A stretch of 53,566 nt of DNA from Phaeoceros laevis (lineage: Eukaryota > Anthocerotophyta > Anthocerotopsida > Notothyladales): assembly GCA_049999765.1 (NCBI GenBank), contig JBNGIQ010009617.1, forward strand, positions 1 to 53,566, given 5' to 3'. Both the position numbers and the translations under genes were made by a program. Shown one piece after another: positions 10,280-18,959 of this stretch (its first letter is position 1; each line of letters opens with the position of its first letter). The notes below the pieces were generated by a model. The model saw only the letters and a list, made by a program, of their open reading frames with translations, made no database searches and was not told the origin of the DNA.

Positions 10280-10794
10280 ATTAGCGCCCGTTAGTAGATA
10301 AAACAATAAGCCTAAAAATGCCTATTCAACCTACCTACCTGTGTGCCTGGGCAGACGCATATCAGCATAGCCTGACACTTGGCAGGTGGTAGGAGAGGCA
10401 TGGTGGTAGAGTGTAAAGACTCAGATGAGGAGTGGGAATAACGAGCGTGCGTTCCTGACGGGACGACGAGCACATACACTTGCATTACTACGGGTGGCGT
10501 CGTAAAAACATCGCGTGAATGCATTCTGTGTGTTAGCCAGTTAGCTTCGTATGCACAATAGAACCGGATCCGGACCATGCTGCATACCTAATGGCAATTT
10601 TGTTAATATCGGGGTTAATAAAAAGGTTTTTGATTGTGCATAAAATACGATAAATCCGATGTAAAATTAAAACCCTAATGTTGCCGTAAAGCGGATGTAA
10701 AAATGGCACCCTAATTTTCTGCTGTTTAACAACGCCTTAACAACAGAAGATTAACAACGCTTGACGGACGATGTAAAGCCGTTGTTAACCATGG

Positions 10795-10915
10795 ATTAGG
10801 GTTAGGGTTTCATCGTTGTAAAGTCGTTGTTGCATATGGTTAGGGTTAGGGCTACGTCCCGTTGTAAAGCCGGAGTAACGTGGGTTTAGGGTAACGGTGA
10901 GGTTAGGGTTAGACG
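10795..10915. repeat. Degenerate TTAGGG/TTTAGGG repeats
   Basis: Several short runs of TTAGGG and GTTTAGGG are interspersed with GTTGTAAAGCCG motifs. They lie inside the CACTA-like element and look like sub-terminal repeats rather than a telomere. Confidence 0.5.
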
Positions 10916-10942
10916 CCGTAGTATTGGCGTAGTAAATAATTA

Positions 10943-11040
10943 GTTTGACTTTGACTTTGACTACAGTTGACTTTGACTTTGACTTTCGATTAGTCACTTT
11001 TGACTTTTAACTATTGACTTTTACTTTAACTTTTTACTTA
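10943..11040. repeat. TTTGAC hexanucleotide tract
   Basis: Repeated TTTGAC/TTGACT units, degenerating into TTTTGACTTTTAAC-like sequence. Low complexity. Confidence 0.8.
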
Positions 11041-11294
11041 ATCCTGGTTAATTTTTACTTTTACTCGGCTGATCGCGAGTTACCCGGTCATATTTTATAC
11101 TACGGCATTACTACGCCTATTAACAACCGTTTTACTATGACAACTTTTACAACGGTTTACATAGGTCAATTACGACACACTTTACTACTTCGCTGTAAAG
11201 CGAAAAACCGGAGTAAAGTGGAGTAATACCTTAGTAAACGGGCTTTGTAAAAAGGCTTATTTCTTGTAGTGTTTCTTTACCATTGCCGCTTGTA

Positions 11295-11609
11295 TCAATT
11301 CAACTTTTTACAGTTTTCAAGCCATGCTTGTATCTGATTCAAACTGAAATCACCACTCAGAACTTGCATACATGCACGAATCAAGTTCTTGTCCCCGGTT
11401 GCAGTCCTCTCGATCCCTTGAAAGCCCTTCCAAACGTTCATTGGAATGGGCTTGTCCACTTCGTTAGCTGCAGTTTTGCCTTGGCGACGCCCTTTTTTCA
11501 AATTGCCTTCTTGGTTTTTCACTTCCTTCCGATCCCACATTTCAAAAATTCTATCAAGGTGACTCCAGACTGCTGGTGACACAGTTGCCAGGCAGTATTC
11601 CAGCGTCAT
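11295..11609 (-). CDS. Unrecognised basic ORF, 104 aa
   Basis: From ATG at 11609 the frame encodes 104 residues, with a Lys/Arg-rich middle (KKGRRQGK) and a helical C-terminus ending in a Leu/Asn/Lys-rich stretch. The frame is open upstream to 11768 without another ATG. Composition is protein-like. No family is recognised. It may be a fragment of a transposon protein, since it adjoins the CACTA-like end. A telomere-like GGGTTTAGGG run lies upstream near 11910. Confidence 0.35.
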   Translation of the reverse strand: MTLEYCLATVSPAVWSHLDRIFEMWDRKEVKNQEGNLKKGRRQGKTAANEVDKPIPMNVWKGFQGIERTATGDKNLIRACMQVLSGDFSLNQIQAWLENCKKLN

Positions 11610-12357
11610 ACGATCCACCAAGCTTCTACTGCCCAGAGCACCCAGTGAAGGTGAAGGTGAAGGTGCGCGTTTGCGTGCTTTATGGGTCTGAGACCACACG
11701 ATGACAAAAAGATCGCAACACCCTCCACCCGTACTCCATAGCGGAAAAAGAACGTATATGGCGGGCAAAAAACTAAGTCCTGCGTCGTGCCCTAGAGGGA
11801 GGTGAAAAAAACCCTATGCAGGGAAAAAACCCCCTCACTAGCAGGCAGGCCCGACGAAGCCACGAGAGGTTACCCCTTATGCATGCAAGGTAAAAATAAA
11901 AATTTTAGGGTTTAGGGTGAGAGCCAGGCACTGCAAGAGGTGTGGATGGAATCACTCCACGGTATTGGGGGACCGGAACCATAGAACGTGCTGATGACAC
12001 TCCGCAACTAAGAAGAGCTGCTGATACTGTTTGATGTGACCGATCGCCAGATTATCAGTCTGTACATGTTGAGGATAGTGACCTTATTGTGGGCCTCACC
12101 GCCGGCAAGTGAAGCGGTTGAAGCCCACCTCAAGTACAACGAAAAGAAACTGGACCGCCTTGTTGAAGCAAGGTGTCATCTGGAGATCAAGAGACTGCCG
12201 TGACAAGTGAGCGAAGACGCAGGCCCCTTAACTAGGAAGTCCAAGCATGACCCAGAGAGAGTAATCTAGAGTTTGCTTGGTAGTTAAGGGAAATAAAGCA
12301 GTTTATTATCTAGGCTAGTATATTAGACCTAATAGGCTAGCCTAAAAGGACCCCTCT

Positions 12358-12620
12358 CAAGAGAGAGAATGTAACACCTTGTACCTTTGAAGCAAACGCG
12401 CCAAAATTCACTAAAAAAAAAGAGCTCCTTGGACTCCTCGTTGTCATGAGGATTTACCTTGTGCTGGGTTATGCTGGTCATAGGTGGTGCACTGAAGATA
12501 CACATTCAGGATTTGTGGCTGATGAACGGGCTGCTGTAACCAACTGTTACGAGCACTAGTTAGCTACGTGGCAGATAATGGTAATTAGTATAGTTACTTC
12601 TTCCTTTTATAGTAGCTCTT
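12358..12620 (+). mobile_element. Probable Ty3/gypsy polypurine tract and LTR start
   Basis: A purine run (CAAGAGAGAGAA, 12358-12369) is followed by TGTAACACC at 12370, the usual start of plant gypsy 3' LTRs. A TATA-like TTTTATAG lies about 235 bases inside. Upstream (12057-12203) a short open frame of about 47 codons could be the end of a pol gene. I found no second LTR and cannot place the 3' end, so this is a fragment. Confidence 0.4.
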
Positions 12621-13423
12621 TATGAGGTTTGACCTCAGCCATTCCCAAGCCGGGAATCCTGTGCGATTTGTGGTCATCCTCAGTTCAGCTCGACGCTGGC
12701 TTGCTGTCCAGCCTCATCACCGACTGTCCAGCAGGAGAGAGGAAGCAGGGTTCTTAGGTAGGCACCTGCAGCTAGGTATGCAGCTTTTGTGCAAGTTCTC
12801 GGTTGTAAGCAGGAGCGCTGCTCTAGCAAGTGCGGCTGCACACTTTATGTGATCAAAGGCAGTTCGTCATTTTTCATGCTTGAGAGGTGCTGACGTTTTG
12901 AGAACGAAGCCAGGCGACCCGTAAAACGGGTCTTCAAGTTCGCGCATTCTTTAGATGTGTTGACTTTTTCGCTGTTTGCATTTGCGATTAGCTCTTTAGA
13001 ATCTTACTAGTAAGGACTTCGCTTTTTCATTTCTTTCGTTTGAGCATTTCATTACTTAAGTTTGGCTTTCATGTCTAAGCAGCTGATCTCATTTAGACAC
13101 ATGCTGCATGATCAGGTTATTTCTAACCAGTTTTCAGGATACAAGTCTTTTTCTAACCTGCTACGACATCAAGCACCACGATATGTACCTGCACGACATC
13201 GTGCCTCAAGTCGGGAGAGAGCGGGCGCTCTTCTTGTTCGTCCTGCAGGGCACAGATGTGCGGCGTGTGTGAATCCAATTGCCTCAGAGGCCAGCTCTAG
13301 GGTTTGGACCCGCTACGCAGCTGTTGGCATCAATATCGCTGATGTTGCACCACGTAGCTGTTGGCGTCAATAGCGCTGCTGGTGCACAATTGTTGGTGGA
13401 GCAGTTGCAGTTCAAGTCGACAG
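12621..13423. other. No gene recognised; possible LTR remainder
   Basis: No long frames or known motifs on either strand. T-rich between 12940 and 13070. May be the rest of the gypsy LTR. Confidence 0.4.
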
Positions 13424-13530
13424 AGAGATGGTTTTCCAAAAATGCGTTGAATCCGTACCCAAACTTGACAATGATCTCAGATCATAAAGTTGTCGCCCCA
13501 ACACCAGATTTTTTTCAGCTTGAGCCGTTC
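13424..13530. repeat. Dispersed repeat shared with 51371-51456
   Basis: The phrases GGTTTTCCAAAAATGCGTTG and CCAACACCAGATTTTT occur here and again, in the same order and orientation, at 51371-51456 with small differences. The two lie 38 kb apart, so this is a dispersed repeat family of unknown type. Confidence 0.7.
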
Positions 13531-13614
13531 CGTACCCTTGCGTACCCTTGGCAACCCGGACCAGCTGGCAAACACCCTCAAGGCCTTCGCCAAGTGACAT
13601 TGCCACTTCGCGAA

Positions 13615-13730
13615 GGTCGCGCGGGTGGATTTCGCGCCCGATGCTTTCCCGATCGTGCGAGGGGATTTTGCGCCCGAAGCTATCCTGGTCGCGCTAGGGG
13701 ATTAAATTTTCGCGCCCGAAGCTATCCTCA
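13615..13730. repeat. Three imperfect ~35-bp tandem copies
   Basis: Three copies built on GGATTTCGCGCCCGA(A/T)GC and GGTCGCGC. GC-rich, unlike its surroundings. Confidence 0.7.
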
Positions 13731-14245
13731 ATCCCTTATTGCAGCTACCTGCGCTGTGAACAGAACCAACACTTGCAGACGCTTTGATCATGAGGAGGCA
13801 ATGAGGCTATCCCTGAATCCCTGAATGCGCTGCCTGCACTGGAATCCTTGAATGCAGTTGCCATCAAAGGTCATTGGGCTGAATACCAGCCAACATTTTG
13901 CCCTCACAGCCCCCAAGCATCTTACACCTCTTGGAAGCAAGTTTTGTTTTAACAATCCTTGAATGCAGCTGTCTGCCCTGCTGTACAGAACCAACACTTG
14001 CGGCAGGCAATCACAACGTAACAAGATTTGTTGCATACAATGAAAGAGCCTGCGACAGTTGATGACATCAGATTCATGTGAACACAGGTATGGCATCTTG
14101 GCGTGTTGCATCTGCTCAAGTTGAAGTGACGTAAATTACCTGCTCATCCCTGAATCAATGGGGCTATGAGGCCCTTAATTAGGAGGCAATGAGGCTATCT
14201 CTGAATCCCTGATTGCAGCTACCTGCGCTGCTCAACAGAACCACA
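13731..14245. repeat. Degenerate interspersed repeats, no gene
   Basis: GGAGGCAATGAGGCTATC occurs at about 13794 and 14183, and AACAGAACCAACACTTGC at about 13759 and 13985, each with different spacing. These look like shuffled copies of one older unit. No coding frame is supported. Confidence 0.5.
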
Positions 14246-14507
14246 GGAAAAGGCATCACAAATTTGCCAGCTCAACTCTGTGCGAAATGTTTGTGTTGTA
14301 GTGCGAAAAGGGCCTATATATATGTCGAAAAGGAGTACGGCAAGAAAATGCACCCTTTCACCTGACCCTTTCGGGTGACCGCTTCTATCGGTTTCCTTGC
14401 GTCAGCTCCACGTTTCTTCTGACCCACCGAGAATGGCAAGTTCCAAGAGCGGAAGGACCAGCAGACTACAAAGACTCTGCTGCTCTCGTCTGGCATGTTA
14501 TCGACGT

Positions 14508-15349
14508 CTGTGAGTTACGGCCGCTGTACGGAGGCGCCATACAGTTTTCCTTCTCTTCCAGCTTTCAGGTCTGCTTTTCAGGCTCCCTCATCTTTTTTAC
14601 TAGCGTTGATGTCACTTCCCGGTGATGTCAACTGACTGACAAGTTTGAGCCTGGTATACAGGATGTGAGTGGAATTCGTCAAGTTCCTGACAATCAGGTA
14701 GGAGGATTCTTTGCACGTAAGGTTCAAGTTGTACATAGGATTCTTTGAGCTGAATTTCGTGCGGGCTGAAGGCCATAACTGCACTCTGCACTCTGCAGGA
14801 AGGGTTCGTCGATGTTGATCGTGATGAGAGCATCATCGTGGAGCTGCTGGAGTTGAAGCACGACGTTGCTGACCAAGAAATCGCCTTGTGGTTCCTGCAA
14901 GGCAATAAGCAGATTCCTCTACGGAGTGTTGTCTAATGAAAGCACGGTTACAAGGCTTGATTGAGGTTGTGGAGGCGGTGAATACTATTGGGCCAGATGA
15001 TGCCCCTTTTATCGACTCTTCCACGGTGATGACAGCGGCTGTTTGTAAGCCGGTAAGTTGCTCAAGGCATCCGTCATCTTACTGCTTGTAGTATGTGGAG
15101 ACTTCATTTATTCAACCTCTCTCATGCTGGCGCAACGATGCAGGCTGTTTCCAAGGGTAGACAAGGAGCTGAAGCCCGTATTGTTGTGAGGGTACGTTAT
15201 TAGTACGAAGCAAAGTTTATCTGGCAAACTTAAGGCAGCGCCTCGTGAGTACTGATGTTTTGATCACCGTCTACCAACCATGTTTTGATCACCGTCTACC
15301 AACCACTCTTCATCAGGTAGCAGGTTCTTTTAAGATTTGGTTCTATTGA
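14508..15349 (+). pseudogene. MOG1: MOG1/Ran guanine-nucleotide release factor homologue, damaged
   Basis: MOG1 binds Ran GTPase and promotes nucleotide release in nuclear transport. Five exons joined by GT-AG introns reproduce the family pattern: 14508-14568 (RPLYGGAI), 14662-14697 (DVSGIRQVPDNQ), 14799-15052 (VDRDESIIVELLELK, ending ALWFLQ), 15144-15191 (AVSKGRQGAEARIVVR) and 15239-15349 (VSTDVLITVYQP, then a SFKIWFY end). The first three junctions keep phase. Damage: the frame must shift by one base near 14911 to reach the second half of exon 3, the segment between IVVR and STDVLI is shorter than usual, and a 25-bp tandem duplication lies in the last exon. No start ATG is visible in frame. 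Either a recent pseudogene or a gene with sequencing errors. Confidence 0.8.
15256..15305. repeat. Exact 25-bp tandem duplication in MOG1 exon 5
   Basis: Two identical 25-bp copies (15256-15280 and 15281-15305) start TGTTTTGATCACC. 25 is not a multiple of three, so the duplication changes the frame after VYQP. Confidence 0.95.
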
Positions 15350-15365
15350 TGCTGGAGTGAAGTAC

Positions 15366-15433
15366 TTGAGAGCTGACGCACTGAACTTTCTTGAGAGCTG
15401 ACACACTGAACTTTCTTGAGAGCTGACACACTG
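15366..15433. repeat. 25-bp tandem repeat, 2.7 copies
   Basis: Units TTGAGAGCTGAC(G/A)CACTG plus AACTTTC start at 15366, 15391 and 15416. It lies between the MOG1 gene and the NTPase-nuclease gene. Confidence 0.95.
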
Positions 15434-15485
15434 TTTTGAAATAAAACTGTCTGTCTTCTTAGTATTTTCACTCAATGGTGTTCGG

Positions 15486-18179
15486 GTGATTCCAGGCCTG
15501 GTTGAACTCGAACTTACAAGCGTCGAGAACATTAGCAGGCTCGACGTAATTGCCGGTCAGATGGACACAATTTTTCTCAAGATTGGCGAGGATGGCAAGA
15601 CGCAAGCTTGGGCTCTTGATTCTGATGGCTATCCTTGTCTGAAAGGTGTCAAACTGATGGGCAGAGAGCTTGATCTGAGTAGTATACAATTGGAATCGAA
15701 GAAACAAGTCCGCATGAGTGGTTTGGTGGACACAGGAACGGGCAAAACCATATATACAGGTGCTCAGCTTAAGGAAAAATTAGGGCAAGGAGAGTGTAAA
15801 GAAAATCCGATTCTGGTCACAGGGGACTTGCTCGCTTTAACACCACCACCTTCTACCGCACCATCAGCGACATGTCTTTCTCGAGAAGAAGTCAAATCTT
15901 CACTTGTCCTTAGGTATAAGAGCAGGATCATAAGGGCTCGGACCTCGACAGTACAATGTGGAGACAGAGACATGAATGGGCCTCTCCAAATGATGCAGGA
16001 TGGAAAGCTCTTGAGAGATATTGGCCAATACTTCAACCTCAAACAGAGGAAATTGTCATTTAGGTCTGCCCTTTTGGGCACAGTGAAAATTTTCAAGGCC
16101 TTCATGACTCCTATCAGCACGATTGATGGGAAGGGGGAAGGGGAGAACGAAGACTTCTGGTTGAGGCAGGCATTGTTTTTAATAATGATCGCCTACCCAG
16201 GATCTGGGAAGACCACTTTTGGTCAAATGCTCAGAGACTTTCTAGTGGCGGATTTTAAGAATGGCGGGAAATGTATTTCACATTGCATCCAGAAGCTAAG
16301 CCCTGAAATGCAGCAGATCTTTTCAACGATGGTGCAAGATAGTGTGGTGTACAACCTGTTGTTGTACCACAAGCTGGTCAATGACTCAGGTCACGTGCTT
16401 CATGATGAAGAAAACTTACACCCTGCTCAAATCCTTGCATTGCGGGTGTTTTATGCTGCCTTTGGAAATGGCGATAAAGATAACTACCGAAAGTTCTTAC
16501 GGGAGCTAAGTCCAGAGATAAGGAACACTCTACTGCTTTCAGAAGTTTTGGACGTGATAAGAGAGTCACTTGGCATTTCCTCGGACAAGAGGATCATGTT
16601 TCTAGTGTTTTTTGACGAAGTAAATGCAGCTACTGGAAAATTGCACAGAGCTACAGCAGGTCACAGGTCGAATGTAACATGGGGCCAACAATTGTTCTCC
16701 GACTGTGTCTCATTCCTGTCTGCAAACAGGTGTGGCAATAACTTTGTAGTTTTATGTGGAGCCACCACAAGGTTCTCGGCAGGGAGCATGGAATTCACGG
16801 AGACTGGCCTGACCAGCTCCGTGCTTATACCGTTGCCGCCTTTAAGTAGGACTAAAGCATTGGAGGTTCTTACGGAGTTTCATCGCCGTCTCCAACTATG
16901 TGTGGGAAACCGTAAGGGGGAAGCAACCTGGATGATTCCTCGTCACATTCAGGACCTTTTTGAACTGTGTGGAGGAATGCCCAGATTGTTGAGTTATGCT
17001 GTGAAAGCACTTGTGACAGGGGACAGGTCTGACTGTGTTGCGCCAGATGCCCTGCTTAGTGCTTTGGAAACATCCGCCAAGGGGGCAAATGTGAGGCGCA
17101 TCTCACGAAATCTGGAATTCATGGTCATCCAGAGAGTTGCCTTCAGCGGATACACAGACAAACGGAAGTTTCCTGTTTTAGAACGAGCATTTGCCTACTC
17201 GTTGCTGAAGCGGCCAGTCCAGCGTGGAAGCATTGTCATGGATGCACACCCAGACACCTGGGGGGATTTGGAGGCCCAAGGCGTCATAGCTCTTGATGAC
17301 TATGCCGCGCATCAAAGGGAACAGGTGAGGCCCAAGCGGTCGTGCAGGCGGGGCAGCTCTGCTGCTCTCAAGTCAACCTTGAGGGTCACTAGCCCTGGCA
17401 CAATTTCCAGTGAGGAGGTGATTGAGTGTCAATCAGAGCTTGAGCTCCTTGAATTTCCACAATTTGGAGCAAGTGAGGCTTTGGTTTCCTTTTGCCCGAT
17501 TATGCTGAAATATATTGTTGAAAAGCAGTCTATGGAGTATCAAATACTCTGGCCGGATCTGATGAACAGCGATTGGAAGATGAAGGAAGAAGCTGATCTC
17601 TTGACTGTGCTGTTCAAGATGAGGCTGATGAAGACATGTTTTTTGGAGCAGACCTTCAGGATCAAAGATCTTCTACCGCCAAGTGTTCAAGTGCCAGATT
17701 ACGTAGCGGAATGGATTGTCGATTTACCTTCAGATTTTCAGGCACCATCTGGACAGCTGAATAGCTCAGCTTGGGCTGTCATGGGGAAAACAAACTTCGG
17801 GTTTGACTCGTTATTGGTGCTCTGTTATGCGAGGACGACTAAAGTTGTGGAGAAAAAAAGGTTATTGCTCTTTGTTGAGAGCAAGAAAAGGGATACAGGT
17901 GGCAGTGTAAGTTTGGCCTCTATACTATCAAAGGAGAAAGATGTCATAAATAAGTATGCAAACACTTACGAAGTTGAAAGTGAGGTCGAATTTGTGTTTT
18001 TGTACATTTCAGATGAAACGCTCTGTGAAGGAGGTCATATTCAACTTGCTGATCTGGTGGAGAGTAATGATAAGTGGGCACTAAGGCTGATTGTATGGGA
18101 TCGGTCTGCTAATGATGACACGCCATTGCATGCCTTGGCGGCATTTCGGCACCGTGCTTATCTAACAAGTTCTGAGTAG
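15486..18179 (+). CDS. Crinkler-like P-loop NTPase with PD-(D/E)xK nuclease domain
   Basis: 897 codons with no intron. The frame is open upstream to an acceptor-like TTCTTAG near 15462. The first in-frame ATG is at 15561 (residue 26), so the true start is either there or in an upstream exon. The Walker A GSGKTT is at 239-244, Walker B hydrophobic run plus FFDE at 375-378, and a GGMPR motif at 496-500 followed by a helical region, as in STAND/AAA-like NTPases. The C-terminus has D774 and E798-x-K800 (FGFDS...FVESK), the restriction-endonuclease-fold catalytic pattern. NTPase plus REase-fold nuclease is the architecture known from Crinkler-type eukaryotic effectors and related transposon-derived proteins. 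The usual N-terminal header domain is not recognised here. The role in this organism is unknown: defence, conflict or a domesticated mobile gene are all possible. Confidence 0.75.
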   Translation: MIPGLVELELTSVENISRLDVIAGQMDTIFLKIGEDGKTQAWALDSDGYPCLKGVKLMGRELDLSSIQLESKKQVRMSGLVDTGTGKTIYTGAQLKEKLGQGECKENPILVTGDLLALTPPPSTAPSATCLSREEVKSSLVLRYKSRIIRARTSTVQCGDRDMNGPLQMMQDGKLLRDIGQYFNLKQRKLSFRSALLGTVKIFKAFMTPISTIDGKGEGENEDFWLRQALFLIMIAYPGSGKTTFGQMLRDFLVADFKNGGKCISHCIQKLSPEMQQIFSTMVQDSVVYNLLLYHKLVNDSGHVLHDEENLHPAQILALRVFYAAFGNGDKDNYRKFLRELSPEIRNTLLLSEVLDVIRESLGISSDKRIMFLVFFDEVNAATGKLHRATAGHRSNVTWGQQLFSDCVSFLSANRCGNNFVVLCGATTRFSAGSMEFTETGLTSSVLIPLPPLSRTKALEVLTEFHRRLQLCVGNRKGEATWMIPRHIQDLFELCGGMPRLLSYAVKALVTGDRSDCVAPDALLSALETSAKGANVRRISRNLEFMVIQRVAFSGYTDKRKFPVLERAFAYSLLKRPVQRGSIVMDAHPDTWGDLEAQGVIALDDYAAHQREQVRPKRSCRRGSSAALKSTLRVTSPGTISSEEVIECQSELELLEFPQFGASEALVSFCPIMLKYIVEKQSMEYQILWPDLMNSDWKMKEEADLLTVLFKMRLMKTCFLEQTFRIKDLLPPSVQVPDYVAEWIVDLPSDFQAPSGQLNSSAWAVMGKTNFGFDSLLVLCYARTTKVVEKKRLLLFVESKKRDTGGSVSLASILSKEKDVINKYANTYEVESEVEFVFLYISDETLCEGGHIQLADLVESNDKWALRLIVWDRSANDDTPLHALAAFRHRAYLTSSE

Positions 18180-18495
18180 GATTCATTACAAGAGGCAATT
18201 TAGGAAAGCTTACAGCCTACTTGGACAAAAAGAGGTGTTTCTATTAGCATCATCCTACACACAGCAGTTGGACGAGATGCGACCATTTACTAGGAAACAG
18301 TATAACTTTTGCTTACCAACGCTTGTGTAATATCATTGCTGTCCAGCCTGCACAATTTCAGGGGAAGTCGGGGGACTGTTGAAAGCTCAGATTGGCATAA
18401 GTGGTGTTATGTTTGTGACGGTAGTTGCTAGACTTTAAGCTGAATTTTACTCTCCATTCTACAAGTTACTTGATGCATTCACAACATCAAAGAGA
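18180..18495. other. 3' flank, no gene
   Basis: No open frame of note between the NTPase-nuclease stop and the transporter fragment. Confidence 0.5.
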
Positions 18496-18513
18496 ATGGC
18501 TTTCTCCCTTGCA

Positions 18514-18717
18514 GATCTAAAAGTTTATTTCAAAGCAGATGTTGACGAGTACATCCTTCTTGTTGCAACTGTTCCGGCTGTTGTCAGCCTGGTACTGGCA
18601 TACTGCATCAGGCCCTCCACCCGGGTCATGAGGATAGGGCCGGACTTTAAGAAAGCGTTTTTAAACAGCATATGTGAGCCAATGGCGTTTTCCTTGCAGT
18701 GTCATGAACTTTCTTGA
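18514..18717 (+). pseudogene. Nodulin-like/NFD4-type MFS transporter fragment
   Basis: After an acceptor-like CCCTTGCAG the frame encodes a segment with an acidic turn, one transmembrane helix (YILLVATVPAVVSLVLAYC) and IRP...RVMRI, then FKKAFLNSIC. This resembles the mid-protein region of plant nodulin-like major facilitator proteins (NFD4 type), where a helix ending in IR-x-M precedes a cytosolic loop. Only one exon is present, with no other transporter sequence nearby, so it is a relic. The match is from memory of the family pattern and could be coincidental. Confidence 0.4.
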
Positions 18718-18852
18718 TGATGACTGTATTGCATATCAGCTTTGAGGATGGATTATATCTATCTATCCAGTATCTACTCAGTACTCAAGTTTATGATTTT
18801 GATTTTTCATGTGCCGGGGGGCATCCTTGTCCTTGCTAAATTTTTTTTGAAT

Positions 18853-18887
18853 AAGGGATCAATGTGACATGATCATGTTGATCCCTT
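18853..18887. repeat. 10-bp inverted repeat
   Basis: AAGGGATCAA (18853-18862) and TTGATCCCTT (18878-18887), with CATGATCATG in the loop. The same AAGGGATCAA occurs at 19617-19626 just upstream of the methyltransferase ORF, so inverted copies flank that ORF. Confidence 0.8.
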
Positions 18888-18893
18888 AACCAC

Positions 18894-18959
18894 TGACAGT
18901 GGCAATGATTCTGAATGGCCTCAGCCTAGTGAGGCCATTCAGAATCTGAGCCACTGTCA
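18894..18959. repeat. 30-bp-arm hairpin at the methyltransferase stop codon
   Basis: Arms 18894-18923 and 18930-18959 pair at 27 of 30 positions around a six-base loop (GCCTAG). The outer end of the right arm is the TGA stop codon (minus strand) of the methyltransferase ORF. It could be a transcript-end structure or the terminus of a mobile element. Confidence 0.9.

Larger units (their letters stand above)
10290..11269. mobile_element. CACTA-like non-autonomous element (right end clear)
   Basis: The right end reads TTTCTTGTAGTG (11258-11269), the reverse complement of CACTACAAGAAA, the typical CACTA (En/Spm) terminus. The adjacent AAGGCTTATTT and ACGGGC are mirrored on the left by GCCCGTT and ATAAGCC at about 10288-10314, although CACTA itself is not seen there. 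Sub-terminal repeats of the GTAAAGCCG kind recur at 10690, 10775, 10820, 10860 and 11200, as expected in such elements. No transposase. The copia element sits at or just inside the left end. Confidence 0.45.

Noticed and set aside
10795-10915. True telomere at 10.8 kb
   Set aside because: Repeats are sparse and mixed with GTAAAGCCG motifs of the CACTA-like element.
15316-15486. Splice joining MOG1 to the NTPase-nuclease frame (CATCAG to TTCTTAG)
   Set aside because: The junction does not lead into the NTPase frame in either reading of the duplicated exon.
15729-15760. Extra P-loop GTGKT at residues 84-88 of the Crinkler-like protein
   Set aside because: No matching Walker B follows at the right distance and the context is not a nucleotide-binding strand; the site at 239-244 fits better.
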